A stretch of 64,000 bases of DNA. It comes from Enterococcus sp. MMGLQ5-1. GTDB lineage: Bacteria; Bacillota; Bacilli; Lactobacillales; Streptococcaceae. The stretch covers positions 310,001 to 374,000 of the forward strand of contig NZ_JABJXU010000001.1 in assembly GCF_013155265.1 (NCBI RefSeq), in the 5' to 3' direction. The position numbers and the translations under genes were made by a program. The notes under the pieces are model-generated. The model did not search any database and was not told the origin of the DNA. It worked only from the letters and a program-made list of their open reading frames with translations. Positions 25,826 to 36,792 of the stretch are shown here, piece by piece (the first letter of the stretch is position 1; every line of letters starts with the position of its first letter).

Positions 25826-26344
25826 ATAGCAAAAGATTTGTTTATAAATGATGAGATTCGTGCTCGAGAAGTACGATTGGTCGGTGCTGAAGGTGAGCAA
25901 TTAGGTATTAAGCCTGTTGCGGAGGCCCTGAAGATTGCTGAGCAAGCAAATTTAGATTTAGTATTGGTTTCGCCACAAGCTAAACCGCCTGTTGCTAAAA
26001 TTTTAAATTACGGTAAATTTAAATTTGAACAACAGAAGAAATTGAAGGAGCAGCGTAAGAATCAAAAGGTTGTTAATATTAAGGAAGTACGTTTAAGTCC
26101 AAATATTGACGATAATGATTTTAATACGAAGCTCAAAGCAGCATTCAAGTTTCTTGAAAAGGGCGATAAGGTTAAGGTATCAATTCGTTTTAAAGGCCGT
26201 ATGATTACCCATCGTGATGTTGGGCAACGTGTTCTTGAACGTTTTGCACAAGAAACTAAAGAGGTAGCTACTGTTGAACAGAGACCAAAAATGGATGGTC
26301 GTTCAATGTTCTTACAATTAGCGCCGATTCAAGAGAAAAAATAA
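25826..26344 (+). CDS. infC: Translation initiation factor IF-3
   Basis: Binds the 30S subunit, prevents premature 50S joining and rejects wrong start codons. 172 residues from the chosen start. The N-domain begins with [20 protein letters not shown]; the C-domain has [19 protein letters not shown] and ends in [15 protein letters not shown]. The family N-terminus aligns to an ATA codon at 25826, six bases after AGTGAGGTG (25811-25819). The only ATG upstream (25754) would add 24 unconserved residues, and the in-frame GTG at 25817 is inside the ribosome site. An AUA start fits IF-3 autoregulation, since IF-3 discriminates against non-standard starts (AUU in E. coli and B. subtilis). First gene of infC-rpmI-rplT. 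Confidence 0.93.
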   Translation: MAKDLFINDEIRAREVRLVGAEGEQLGIKPVAEALKIAEQANLDLVLVSPQAKPPVAKILNYGKFKFEQQKKLKEQRKNQKVVNIKEVRLSPNIDDNDFNTKLKAAFKFLEKGDKVKVSIRFKGRMITHRDVGQRVLERFAQETKEVATVEQRPKMDGRSMFLQLAPIQEKK

Positions 26345-26427
26345 TTTTTAGTTGAAAATTTAGTTTTACTTTGAGATTCTATTTTCAAAAAAGCTTGATT
26401 TCATATAATGTAGGAGGATTTTATAAA

Positions 26428-26628
26428 ATGCCAAAACAAAAAACGCACCGCGCGTCAGCTAAACGCTTCAAACGTACTGGTAAGGGTGGATTAAAACGTT
26501 TCCGCGCTTATACTTCTCACCGTTTCCACGGTAAGACTGTAAAACAACGTCGTCAATTACGTAAGGCAAGTATGGTTTCAAGCGGCGATTTTAAACGTAT
26601 TCGTCAAATGTTAAGTGGCTTGAAATAA
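26428..26628 (+). CDS. rpmI: Large ribosomal subunit protein bL35
   Basis: 66 residues, very basic, beginning [18 protein letters not shown] and containing [14 protein letters not shown], the standard bL35 signature. ATG 26428 follows AGGAGG (26412-26417). An ATG further upstream at 26371 is not used. It lies between infC and rplT as in nearly all bacteria. The 73-base gap to rplT is made of TTAATAAT-type A/T repeats. Confidence 0.98.
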   Translation: MPKQKTHRASAKRFKRTGKGGLKRFRAYTSHRFHGKTVKQRRQLRKASMVSSGDFKRIRQMLSGLK

Positions 26629-26701
26629 TTAATAATTAATAATGGATAATTAATAATTGTTGATTAATAATTATTAATTGATTACATAGGAGGAAATATA
26701 A

Positions 26702-27061
26702 ATGGCACGTGTTAAAGGTGGCGTTGTTTCACGCAAACGTCGTAAACGTATTTTAAAATTAGCAAAAGGTTACTACGGTTCTAAGCATACATTATTCAAA
26801 ACTGCTAAAGAGCAGGTTATGAATTCTTATAACTACGCATATCGCGATCGTCGTCAAAAGAAACGTGATTTCCGTAAATTATGGATTCAACGTATTAATG
26901 CGGCTGCTCGTATTAATGGCTTGTCATATTCAAAATTAACTTATGGCTTGAAATTAGCAGGTATTGAAGTAAACCGTAAAATGTTAGCTGATTTAGCAGT
27001 TAATGATGCAGAAGCATTTTCTGCAATTGCGGAAGAAGCGAAAAAAGCATTAAATAAATAA
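26702..27061 (+). CDS. rplT: Large ribosomal subunit protein bL20
   Basis: 119 residues. Starts [20 protein letters not shown], with [18 protein letters not shown] and the [21 protein letters not shown] helix, all standard. Needed early in 50S assembly and, in Firmicutes, the likely repressor acting on the operon leader. AGGAGG precedes the ATG. Last gene of the operon; a terminator follows. Confidence 0.98.
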   Translation: MARVKGGVVSRKRRKRILKLAKGYYGSKHTLFKTAKEQVMNSYNYAYRDRRQKKRDFRKLWIQRINAAARINGLSYSKLTYGLKLAGIEVNRKMLADLAVNDAEAFSAIAEEAKKALNK

Positions 27062-27081
27062 GCCAATTATTAAAATAATTG

Positions 27082-27136
27082 AAAATGTCATCAAATACTT
27101 AATTTCTTTTAAGTTTTGCTGGCATTTTTTTATTTT
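27082..27136 (+). terminator. Intrinsic terminator of rplT
   Basis: AAAATGTCA (27082-27090) pairs with TGGCATTTT (27120-27128), with ACTTAA/TTAAGT inside, followed by a T-rich run. Confidence 0.8.
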
Positions 27137-27176
27137 TGCCTGCCAAAAATGCTTTTATACTAAGGATACACTACCG

Positions 27177-27209
27177 TTAGCACTCTTTTAAAAAGAGTGC
27201 TAATTTTTT
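27177..27209 (+). promoter_or_regulatory. CIRCE element 1, also shaped like a terminator
   Basis: Perfect consensus TTAGCACTC-N9-GAGTGCTAA (27177-27203), the HrcA operator. The nine-base spacer TTTTAAAAA is self-complementary and six T residues follow, so the transcript would form an uninterrupted stem with a U tract. It lies upstream of the hrcA promoter. Confidence 0.95.
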
Positions 27210-27221
27210 GAGCAATATGCA

Positions 27222-27287
27222 TTGACATTTGAAGAAGAACAATGTATATTAATAACAGGGTTAGCAATCGACGATGGTGAGTGCTAA
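27222..27287 (+). promoter_or_regulatory. hrcA promoter and CIRCE element 2
   Basis: TTGACA (27222-27227), 17 bases, TATATT (27245-27250) is a near-ideal vegetative promoter. Downstream, TTAGCAATC-N9-GAGTGCTAA (27261-27287) is a second HrcA operator with one substitution in the left arm. It lies in the 5' leader 18 bases before the hrcA start. Confidence 0.95.
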
Positions 27288-27305
27288 CTCATTAGAGGTG
27301 ATAAA

Positions 27306-28358
27306 ATGTTGACCGAACGACAGATGGCTATTTTAAACTTATTAGTTAAATTGTATACTGCCGAGGGCAATCCTATTGGTTCCAAGCGGATTGTTGCTGA
27401 AGGAATTAATGCAAGCAGTGCAACAATCAGAAATGACCTGTCTGCATTAGAAAAAAAAGGCTTGATTCAAAAGGAGCATACTTCATCAGGACGGATTCCT
27501 TCAGTTGCTGGTTTTCGTTACTTTGCTGAATTTATGATTGATTCAGTTGGTATTGATGAACATGATTTGAGAACAATCTATCATTCGTTTGAACCTGAAT
27601 TTTTTAAACAGTCTGATATTTTAAAAGCTGCTGCTTCAACATTAGCAGATTTGACAGGCTTTACAGGCTTTGTCTTAAGCAGCGAGACTAAAGGTAGGGT
27701 TTTGACTGGTTTTAGTGTGATTCCATTGAATACACACTCTGCGATGGCAATTTTGATTACAGATAATGCCAACACATCAACAAAATATTTTAATTTACCG
27801 AAGACCTTGCTGTTAGATGATTTAAATCTTTTGGAACGTATTGTTCATGACCGCTTATTAGGCAATGATTTAATGTCTGTTCATTATAAAATTAGAACAG
27901 AGCTACCTCAGTTTTTACATCGTTACTTTAAGGTAACGGCCGGGGTGATGTCACTGTTTGATCATCTTTTTGAAGATTTATTCAATGAGGAGATTTTTAT
28001 TAGTGGTAAGCTGAATGCATTAAATTATATTAGCCCCTCTGACAGTCAAACCTTAAAGGGCTTGTATCAGTTCTTTGGTGAGACAAAGGAAGTCGTTAAT
28101 GTGCTTCGAGAGGTAAGTAAGGATAAATTGACGGTGGATATTGGTGATAACCGAAATGTACTTTTTAGAAATTTATCGTTAATCACCCAACCCTATGATA
28201 TTCCCGGGAATAAACAAGGGATATTGGCAATTATGGGACCTGTCAATTTGGATTACATTAAAATTGTTGGCATGATGAGTGCAATGGGTAAGTTGTTATC
28301 GTTAAAGCTTTATGACTATAATCGATTCGTTGATTCAAATCATTATGAGATTGAGTAA
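27306..28358 (+). CDS. hrcA: Heat-inducible transcription repressor HrcA
   Basis: Represses the dnaK operon and itself by binding CIRCE; its activity depends on GroEL in relatives. 350 residues. An N-terminal winged helix (MLTERQMAILNLLVKLY, IVAEGINASSATIRNDLSAL, SSGRIPSVAGFRYF), a GAF-like central domain and a C-terminal dimerisation region with GPVNLDYIKIVGMM are visible. GAGGTG precedes the ATG. It heads hrcA-grpE-dnaK and is preceded by two CIRCE sites, so it is autoregulated. Confidence 0.97.
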   Translation: MLTERQMAILNLLVKLYTAEGNPIGSKRIVAEGINASSATIRNDLSALEKKGLIQKEHTSSGRIPSVAGFRYFAEFMIDSVGIDEHDLRTIYHSFEPEFFKQSDILKAAASTLADLTGFTGFVLSSETKGRVLTGFSVIPLNTHSAMAILITDNANTSTKYFNLPKTLLLDDLNLLERIVHDRLLGNDLMSVHYKIRTELPQFLHRYFKVTAGVMSLFDHLFEDLFNEEIFISGKLNALNYISPSDSQTLKGLYQFFGETKEVVNVLREVSKDKLTVDIGDNRNVLFRNLSLITQPYDIPGNKQGILAIMGPVNLDYIKIVGMMSAMGKLLSLKLYDYNRFVDSNHYEIE

Positions 28359-28440
28359 GCTTTCAATTTAATGAAGTGATAAACGTAGCCACTTATTAAG
28401 TGCTGCTACTAATTATATATAGGATGGAAGAGGTGTGCTC

Positions 28441-28995
28441 TTGTCAAAGAAAAAAGATAAAGAAAAAGATGATCAACAGCCAAATGTAGCTGCTGCTGAT
28501 CAAGCTGAAACCACAAAAAAATCTGAAGAAGCCGTTGAGACGGTAGATGAATTGACTCAGTTAAAACAGGAAATTGAGTCTAAGGAAGATGAGTTGCTTC
28601 GTGCGCGAGCAGAGATGTCAAATATGCATAAACGCTTTGCTGGCGAAAGACAAACCTTGCAAAAATATCGTTCTCAGGATTTGGCAACTAAAATTTTACC
28701 GAGCTTGGATAACTTAGAGCGTGCCCTGCAAAGTGAAGTTACTGATGAAGCTGGCGAATCACTAAAAAAAGGTATTCTAATGGTTCAAGAAAGCTTATTA
28801 CATGCCTTGCAAGAAGAAGGTGTCGAGCTAATTGAAGCAGAAAATGCTGATTTTGATCCAAACCTACATCATGCTGTTCAAACGGTAGCTGCAAGTGATG
28901 AACAGCCAACGGATACAGTCGTTCAAGTTTTGCAAAAGGGTTATAAATTGCATGATCGTGTTTTACGACCAAGTATGGTTGTCGTGGCACAGTAA
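28441..28995 (+). CDS. grpE: Nucleotide exchange factor GrpE
   Basis: Releases ADP from DnaK. 184 residues. The disordered acidic/basic N-terminus is followed by a long coiled coil (about 40-90, [20 protein letters not shown]) and the C-terminal beta domain with [20 protein letters not shown] and [20 protein letters not shown]. The start is taken as TTG 28441, seven bases after GGAAGAGG (28426-28433); GTG 28435 lies too close to that site. It sits between hrcA and dnaK as usual. Confidence 0.96.
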   Translation: MSKKKDKEKDDQQPNVAAADQAETTKKSEEAVETVDELTQLKQEIESKEDELLRARAEMSNMHKRFAGERQTLQKYRSQDLATKILPSLDNLERALQSEVTDEAGESLKKGILMVQESLLHALQEEGVELIEAENADFDPNLHHAVQTVAASDEQPTDTVVQVLQKGYKLHDRVLRPSMVVVAQ

Positions 28996-29035
28996 ATGTA
29001 ATTAAAAATTAAATATTAACTTACGGAGGAAATAA

Positions 29036-30877
<1,842 letters not shown>

Positions 30878-30883
30878 GGTACT

Positions 30884-30949
30884 TATTCTGCTTGGTAGAA
30901 AGTTGAAATTAAGCTAAATGTACTTAATTGAAACTTTCTAGCGGAATAG
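30884..30949 (+). other. Large stem-loop directly after dnaK
   Basis: TAGAAAGTT plus AATTAAG (about 30897-30913) pair with CTTAATT plus AACTTTCTA (30923-30940), extended by ATTCTGC/GCGGAAT. No T tract follows. It may stabilise the dnaK 3' end or mark an RNA-processing site; this is inference. Confidence 0.7.
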
Positions 30950-31036
30950 GTCTGTCAAAGAAGGTGCGACTTTTTACATCTATGAATTGCTTGTACTTTG
31001 CTTAAAAAATGAGGCGACCTCTTTTAGAATGAATTG

Positions 31037-31064
31037 AGCGCGAGGAATTATTCCTTGCGCTTTT
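31037..31064 (+). terminator. Intrinsic terminator between dnaK and dnaJ
   Basis: AGCGCGAGGAA (31037-31047) pairs with TTCCTTGCGCT (31051-31061) over 11 positions (one G-T) with a TTA loop, then T residues. Confidence 0.88.
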
Positions 31065-31104
31065 CTGTGAAAGTAATCTATTTTAATAATATGCTTTAAA
31101 AAAG

Positions 31105-31134
31105 TTACTTTCCATCCATAATAAATGGTAAAAT
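31105..31134 (+). promoter_or_regulatory. Probable dnaJ promoter
   Basis: TTACTT (31105-31110), 18 bases, TGG then TAAAAT (31129-31134). Lies after the terminator. No CIRCE or CtsR site is seen, so dnaJ may be partly uncoupled from HrcA control. Confidence 0.55.
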
Positions 31135-31217
31135 ATTAAAGTGCTTCATATTTGTTTTATTATTACTACTCTTAATAGAATAAATGATTGAATTAAAGAT
31201 TTAATAAAGGAGAAAAA

Positions 31218-32363
31218 ATGGCTGATAAACGAGATTATTATGAAGTTCTAGGCCTTTCAAAGGGTGCGAGTGAGCAAGAAATTAAAAAGGCTTATCGTAA
31301 ACTCTCTAAGCAATATCACCCTGATATTAATAAGGAGCCGGGCGCAGAGGACAAATTTAAAGAAATATCAGAAGCCTATGAAATTTTAAGTGATGCCCAA
31401 AAGAAAGCAGCTTATGATCAATATGGCTTTGCAGGTACTGATCCAAATTACGGTGCGGGTGCTGGTTCAGGCTTTAATGGCTTTTCAGGCTTTGGCGGTG
31501 GCGGTTCGTCATTTGGTGGCTTTGAAGATATCTTTGAAAGCTTTTTTGGTGGCGGTGGTGGTCGTGCCAACCCAAACGCGCCAAGACAAGGCGATGATTT
31601 ACAATATCGCATTAATTTGAGCTTTGAAGAGGCTATTTTTGGTACTGAAAAAACGATTAAATATAAACGTCAAGAAACTTGTCATACTTGTGATGGTAGT
31701 GGCGCTAAGCCAGGCACACAGCCACAGACCTGTTCAAAATGTCATGGTCAGGGGCGTGTTCAGGTAGCGCGTGATACCCCGCTTGGTCGTGTAATGTCAC
31801 AACAGGTCTGCGATGTTTGTCATGGCACTGGTAAAGAAATCAAAGAACCTTGTCCAACCTGTCATGGTTCTGGACAAGAGCAAAAACAGCATGAGGTTAA
31901 GGTTAAAGTACCAGCTGGTGTTGAAACAGGACAACAAATCCGCTTAAGTGGACAAGGGGAATCAGGTAGTAACGGCGGTCCTTACGGTGATTTGTATGTG
32001 ATTTTCCAAGTTACCGAAAGCAAACAATTTGAACGTGACGGCTCAGAAATTTATTATGAATTGCCAATTGAGTTTGTTCAAGCAACTCTTGGTGACGAAG
32101 TAGAGGTGCCAACGGTTCATGGTAAGGTTAAGCTGAAAATTCCTGCTGGCACTCAGACTGATACCAATTTTAGATTACGTGGCAAGGGTGCACCTAGATT
32201 GCGTGGGACTGGAAACGGTGATCAGCATGTTCGCGTCAAAATCAAAACACCTAAAAATTTAAATGAAGAGCAAAAGAAAACTTTGCGGGCCTTTGCTGTA
32301 GCAAGTGGTATCACGCCATCAGAGCATAAGGAAGGCTTTTTTGATAAATTTATAAAAAAGTAA
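31218..32363 (+). CDS. dnaJ: Chaperone protein DnaJ (Hsp40)
   Basis: Type I co-chaperone that stimulates DnaK ATPase. 381 residues. The J-domain (1-70) has [20 protein letters not shown] and the HPD motif in YHPDIN. The Gly/Phe-rich region spans about 75-120. The zinc domain has four CxxCxGxG motifs: [24 protein letters not shown] and CPTCHGSG. The C-terminal substrate domains follow. AAAGGAG precedes the ATG. It is separated from dnaK by a terminator and a probable promoter. Confidence 0.98.
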   Translation: MADKRDYYEVLGLSKGASEQEIKKAYRKLSKQYHPDINKEPGAEDKFKEISEAYEILSDAQKKAAYDQYGFAGTDPNYGAGAGSGFNGFSGFGGGGSSFGGFEDIFESFFGGGGGRANPNAPRQGDDLQYRINLSFEEAIFGTEKTIKYKRQETCHTCDGSGAKPGTQPQTCSKCHGQGRVQVARDTPLGRVMSQQVCDVCHGTGKEIKEPCPTCHGSGQEQKQHEVKVKVPAGVETGQQIRLSGQGESGSNGGPYGDLYVIFQVTESKQFERDGSEIYYELPIEFVQATLGDEVEVPTVHGKVKLKIPAGTQTDTNFRLRGKGAPRLRGTGNGDQHVRVKIKTPKNLNEEQKKTLRAFAVASGITPSEHKEGFFDKFIKK

Positions 32364-32386
32364 ATCATTTTTTTCGTTAATAATAT

Positions 32387-32417
32387 AAGCAGTTGTCCTT
32401 TTGATAGCTGCTTTTTT
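32387..32417 (+). terminator. Intrinsic terminator of dnaJ
   Basis: AAGCAGTTGTC (32387-32397) pairs with GATAGCTGCTT (32403-32413) with G-T pairs, then T residues. Confidence 0.88.
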
Positions 32418-32503
32418 GTGCTTCAATTAATGATTTTATATTAATTGTATTATGAAATCTTATTATTATTTAGTTATGAATGCTTAAAATTTTTTCTGAA
32501 ATA

Positions 32504-32548
32504 GTGGAGTAAAGTGGAGCGATGTGGTAAGATATTGTTAATGTGTGG
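32504..32548 (+). promoter_or_regulatory. MraZ-type operator repeats and promoter of the dcw cluster
   Basis: GTGG occurs at 32504, 32514 and 32524 with an exact 10-base period, and again at 32545. MraZ binds such direct GTGG-type repeats on one helix face upstream of its own operon. TGG then TAAGAT (32528-32533) is the likely extended -10, so binding would cover the promoter. Negative autoregulation is inferred. Confidence 0.7.
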
Positions 32549-32579
32549 TAATTGAAATTTTCGGGGGAGGTGACCGAGT

Positions 32580-32999
32580 ATGTTCATGGGTGAATATAAA
32601 CATAATATTGATACGAAAGGTCGCCTTATCGTTCCTTCAAAATTCCGAGATGGATTGGCAAGTCGCTTTGTTATCACAAGAGGCTTGGATGGCTGTTTAG
32701 CGGGTTATTCACTAGAGGAATGGGAAAAAATGGAAACGAAAATTGAAGAATTACCATTTTCTAAAAAGCAATCTCGTAACTTTATTCGTTTTTTCTATTC
32801 AGCTGCAACGGAGTGTGAAATTGATAAGCAGGGGCGTGTTAATATTCCCCCCACTTTGAGAGAGTATGCTGGCATTAGCAAAGAATGTGTGGTAATCGGT
32901 GCATCAAAGCATATTGAAGTATGGGATAAAAATCGTTGGGAAGAATTGCAAAATACTTTTGATGATTTAGAAGATACGATGATGGATTTTGGTTTTTAG
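32580..32999 (+). CDS. mraZ: Transcriptional regulator MraZ
   Basis: 139 residues with two SpoVT/AbrB-like halves: [20 protein letters not shown] near the start and [21 protein letters not shown] in the second half. MraZ forms ring oligomers and represses the division and cell-wall cluster it heads. GGGGGAGGTG (32563-32571) lies eight bases before ATG 32580; a second ATG two codons later is possible. It leads mraZ-rsmH-ftsL-pbpX-mraY. Confidence 0.96.
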   Translation: MFMGEYKHNIDTKGRLIVPSKFRDGLASRFVITRGLDGCLAGYSLEEWEKMETKIEELPFSKKQSRNFIRFFYSAATECEIDKQGRVNIPPTLREYAGISKECVVIGASKHIEVWDKNRWEELQNTFDDLEDTMMDFGF

Positions 33000-33038
33000 A
33001 AAATATTTAAAAAGTGTTTTGAACAATGGAGGCAGCGT

Positions 33039-34004
33039 GTGAGTGAATTTAAACATCAAACAGTATTATTAAATGAAACGGTTGATTCGCTCAACATTAA
33101 ATCCAATGGAATATATGTTGATTGTACGCTCGGTGGTGCTGGTCACAGTGCTTATTTATTAAGCAAATTAAATTCTGATGGCCATTTATATGCCTTCGAT
33201 CAGGATCCGGTTGCAATTGAAAATGCCAAAAATCGCCTGAAATATTACGTTGATTTGAATATGGTTACCTTCGTGCAATCAAATTTTAGTAAACTTAAAG
33301 AAAATATAACAAATCTAGGGGTTACAAGTGTTGATGGTCTAGTGTATGATTTAGGGGTGTCTTCACCTCAATTAGATATTGCTGCACGTGGTTTTAGTTA
33401 TCATAATGAAGGACCGCTTGACATGCGAATGGACAGTCAGCGCGAATTAACCGCGGAAATTGTTGTTAATACATATAGCTATCAGCAGCTCGTCAAAATT
33501 TTTTATCGCTATGGCGAAGAAAAGTTTTCAAAACAGATTGCTAGAAAAATTGAAGAAGTAAGAGCAATCCAACCCATTCAGACGACAACAGAGCTAGCTG
33601 AAATTGTTAAATCAGCAATTCCGCAAAAAGCACGCCGGACGGGTGGTCATCCAGCAAAACGAGTCTTTCAAGCGATTCGGATTGAGGTTAATCAGGAGCT
33701 CGAAGTAGTTGAAACCTCTCTTGAACAGGCGATTGATTTATTGGCGGTTGGTGGTAGAGTCAGCGTGATTACCTTTCATTCACTTGAAGATCGAATTGTC
33801 AAAAATATCTTTAAAGAATATAGTGAAATCGGTGATTTGCCACCCGGCATTCCAGTGATTCCTGATGATAAACAGCCGATTCTGAAATTAGTTAATCGTA
33901 AACCGATTTTGCCAAGCGAGGCAGAGCTGACTGAAAATCGTCGATCAAGAAGTGCAAAACTAAGAGTTGCTGAAAAAGTAAGAGGAGTTGAACGTCGTGG
34001 TTAA
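33039..34004 (+). CDS. rsmH: 16S rRNA (cytosine-1402-N4)-methyltransferase RsmH
   Basis: SAM-dependent methylation of C1402 in the ribosomal P site. 321 residues. Begins [20 protein letters not shown] motif [34 protein letters not shown]; and [19 protein letters not shown]. The start is GTG 33039, six bases after GGAGG. Its last 8 bases overlap ftsL. Confidence 0.97.
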   Translation: MSEFKHQTVLLNETVDSLNIKSNGIYVDCTLGGAGHSAYLLSKLNSDGHLYAFDQDPVAIENAKNRLKYYVDLNMVTFVQSNFSKLKENITNLGVTSVDGLVYDLGVSSPQLDIAARGFSYHNEGPLDMRMDSQRELTAEIVVNTYSYQQLVKIFYRYGEEKFSKQIARKIEEVRAIQPIQTTTELAEIVKSAIPQKARRTGGHPAKRVFQAIRIEVNQELEVVETSLEQAIDLLAVGGRVSVITFHSLEDRIVKNIFKEYSEIGDLPPGIPVIPDDKQPILKLVNRKPILPSEAELTENRRSRSAKLRVAEKVRGVERRG

Positions 34005-34371
34005 TATTAAAGAAGAACAATTTATAGAAGAAGATGTACAAAAAGTGAGCTCACCTAACGTTCAAGCTACGTCAAAAGCAAAAGCTTATTTGCCTAAATT
34101 GAAGAAGGTTTCATTATTAGAAAAATGTTTTTATGCTGCAGTTATTATTACAGCTATTTCATTAGCAGTTAGCCAGCTTTATGTAAAGTATTTGATTGAA
34201 TCAACACAAAACGAGATTAATGCGGTGCAAACAACAATTGATGATAATGCTGCAAAAATTGCTGATTTGAAGCAGCAGCAAAATGAGCTATTACGCAGTG
34301 ACCGAGTGAAGCAAATTGCTGAAAATGCAGGTCTAACTAGCAATACTGACAATTTAAGGAAGTTGAATTAA
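33997..34371 (+). CDS. ftsL: Cell division protein FtsL
   Basis: Small bitopic divisome protein, 124 residues. A cytoplasmic N-terminus (1-~44) is followed by one membrane helix (about 47-66, [17 protein letters not shown]) and an extracytoplasmic coiled coil with heptads (about 70-105) that binds DivIB and DivIC. The start is GTG 33997, nine bases after AGAGGAG (33981-33987); an in-frame TTG at 33988 touches that site. It overlaps rsmH and shares one base with pbpX. Sequence identity in this family is always low; call rests on size, topology and position. Confidence 0.9.
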   Translation: MVNIKEEQFIEEDVQKVSSPNVQATSKAKAYLPKLKKVSLLEKCFYAAVIITAISLAVSQLYVKYLIESTQNEINAVQTTIDDNAAKIADLKQQQNELLRSDRVKQIAENAGLTSNTDNLRKLN

Positions 34372-36644
34372 TGCGTTTATTTGATAAATTAGTAAACAGA
34401 ATAGAGCGTAAAAGAAGTGATAACCCGATTTATAATCGTCGAAAAGTAGGGAAATCACTCTTTTTGGCTACTGTTTTTATATTAGGTGTTTTTACGGTTC
34501 GTTTTGGGATGATTATCTCTACTGGAGAAATTAAGGGCACTGATTTGACAAAAAGTGCAAATAGCACCTATTATGGTACGACTGTCCAGCACGCAACTAG
34601 AGGTACAATTTACGATCGCTATGGCTATCCGATTGCAGAGGATGCAACAAGCTATTCAGTTATTGCAATTGTTTCAAAGTCCTATACCGGTACGGATTCT
34701 GAAACGGGTAAGACAATTAATTTATTTGTTGAAGAAAAGAATTATAATCGGATTGCCGAAATATTAAATCAATATTTAGGAATTGATAAGGCTGATGTTA
34801 TTTCTACCTTAAAGAATAATAAGGCGAAGGATGGTACTGAGCTCTATCAGGTTGAGTTTGGTAATAAGGGTAAAAATATTTCATTAAGTACCAAAGAAAA
34901 GATTGTTGCTGAATTAGACAAAGAGAATATAAAAGGGATTGATTTTGAAGATCATCCAGCAAGAATGTATCCAAACGGTCAATTTGCCTCTCATTTTATC
35001 GGCTTGGCTCAATTAAAGGATTCTGACGATGATCAGAGCGGTTTGACTGGTAGCTTTGGGCTAGAAGCGGCATATAACAGTATCTTAAGTGGTACAGATG
35101 GCGTTTCGACTTATCAAAAGGACTCTAATGGTAACCCAATTGCTAATACCTATAAAGAAACCAAAAAGGTTGAAAATGGAGAAGATGTCTATACAACAAT
35201 TGACACAGACCTGCAAACCTACTTAGAAACTTTGATGGATCAGCTTCAGGAATCGGTGAATGCCAAAGAGCTAACAGCAACTTTAATGACAGCAGATACT
35301 GGTGAGGTACTAGCAACCACTCAACGACCGACCTTTAATGCCGATACAAAAGAAGGCTTTGGTGTAGAGGGTTATGTGTGGAGTAATTTATTAATTCAAT
35401 CTAATTTTGAGCCAGGCTCTACAATGAAAATTTTCACAACGGCAGCCGCCCAGAATGAAGGGAAATTTGATCCTAATGGGACTTATACCGCAGGTACGAT
35501 TAAGGTGGCCGATACAGAAATTAATGACTGGGACTATCAAGAGGGAGCTAGAACGTTAACCTTTCAACAGGCGCTTTCAAACTCATCCAACGTTGGTATG
35601 GTAACGCTAGAGAAAAATTTAACTGATCCAACTTGGCGAGATTATTTAAGTGCTTTCGGTTTTGGTGTAACAACAAATTCTGGCTTAAATACAAATAAGG
35701 AGTCTGAAAATTCGGGTAGCCTGCCGACTGAAAATGTTGTCGATACGGCAATGAGTGCCTATGGTCAAGCAATTAACGTGACACAAATTCAGATGCTTCG
35801 TGGATTAACGGCCGTTTCTAATAATGGTAAAATGGTCGAGCCGCACTTTGTTTCTAAAATTGCCAATACCGAAGCTAATACTGAAAAAGTTGTGCAGCAG
35901 GAGGTTGTAGGTCAACCGATTACGGCAGATACCGCGGCTAAAACACGTGAATACATGATAAAGGTTGGAACTGATCCTATTTATGGAACGGCCTATTCTC
36001 ATACGAAGGGCGGACCGATTTATGAAGCGGGTGGTGCAACGGTTGCGGTTAAAACTGGGACTGCTCAAATTGCAGGCTCAAATGGATATTTGGATATGTT
36101 GGATGCCAGTAATTTACTCTATTCTGTAGTTATTATGGCACCAAGTGACAATCCAAAATATATTATGTATCTGACAATGAAACAGCCAGAGCATGTTACG
36201 GGATTGTCAATGAGTGAAGTCACTAATCCATTATTGGCTCGTGCTATGGAAACTGACATTACACCTGTTACGGCTAGTAACGGTTCAAGTACTGCGCAAA
36301 TCGAAATTGAAGATTATAGTGGTAAATCAGTTAATAATGTGGCAACTGAATTGAGACGATCAATGCTTCAGCCAGTAATTATCGGCAGCGGCTCAAAAGT
36401 AATGAGTCAGTCTGTTGCCAAGGGTAAAAAGCTTGATCCAAATTCTAAGCTACTGCTCTTAAGTGATGGTCAGTTGACCATGCCGGATGTTACTGATTGG
36501 AATAAAGAGACCCTTGCCGCCTTTGAAAAGCTGGCGGATGTTAAATTGAAAATTTCTGGCTCTGGCAAAGCAAATGGGCAATCTGTCAAAGCAGGCGCTG
36601 ATATCTCAGCGGGTCAGACGATTGAGATAACCTTGGCTGAATAA
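34371..36644 (+). CDS. pbpX: Penicillin-binding protein 2X (division transpeptidase)
   Basis: Class B PBP that cross-links septal peptidoglycan with FtsW. 757 residues. A membrane anchor (about 28-48), dimerisation domain with ATRGTIYDRYGYPIAED, and a transpeptidase domain with the active serine in STMK (350-353), SSN (405-407) and KTG (561-563) are present. Two C-terminal PASTA domains (about 643-700 and 700-757) follow. The tetrad residues are intact. The start overlaps the ftsL stop by one base. The gene is followed by an inverted repeat before mraY. Confidence 0.97.
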   Translation: MRLFDKLVNRIERKRSDNPIYNRRKVGKSLFLATVFILGVFTVRFGMIISTGEIKGTDLTKSANSTYYGTTVQHATRGTIYDRYGYPIAEDATSYSVIAIVSKSYTGTDSETGKTINLFVEEKNYNRIAEILNQYLGIDKADVISTLKNNKAKDGTELYQVEFGNKGKNISLSTKEKIVAELDKENIKGIDFEDHPARMYPNGQFASHFIGLAQLKDSDDDQSGLTGSFGLEAAYNSILSGTDGVSTYQKDSNGNPIANTYKETKKVENGEDVYTTIDTDLQTYLETLMDQLQESVNAKELTATLMTADTGEVLATTQRPTFNADTKEGFGVEGYVWSNLLIQSNFEPGSTMKIFTTAAAQNEGKFDPNGTYTAGTIKVADTEINDWDYQEGARTLTFQQALSNSSNVGMVTLEKNLTDPTWRDYLSAFGFGVTTNSGLNTNKESENSGSLPTENVVDTAMSAYGQAINVTQIQMLRGLTAVSNNGKMVEPHFVSKIANTEANTEKVVQQEVVGQPITADTAAKTREYMIKVGTDPIYGTAYSHTKGGPIYEAGGATVAVKTGTAQIAGSNGYLDMLDASNLLYSVVIMAPSDNPKYIMYLTMKQPEHVTGLSMSEVTNPLLARAMETDITPVTASNGSSTAQIEIEDYSGKSVNNVATELRRSMLQPVIIGSGSKVMSQSVAKGKKLDPNSKLLLLSDGQLTMPDVTDWNKETLAAFEKLADVKLKISGSGKANGQSVKAGADISAGQTIEITLAE

Positions 36645-36673
36645 AATTAGAAAGCCTTTAAAGGAGCACCGTT

Positions 36674-36712
36674 TTATTGTCTTGTCGCTAAGTAAAAGGC
36701 AGACAAGACAAT
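36674..36712 (+). other. Perfect inverted repeat between pbpX and mraY
   Basis: TATTGTCTTGTC (36674-36685) and GACAAGACAATA (36701-36712) are exact complements with a 15-base loop. There is no T tract, so it is not a normal terminator. A processing site or an operator is possible. Confidence 0.75.
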
Positions 36713-36792
36713 ATAGATGGCGTCTCAGAAATTGTTTGTTGAAAACTTAAATATCTGAAGATTAGTATTGGGACAAAGAACGGAGTAAAGTA

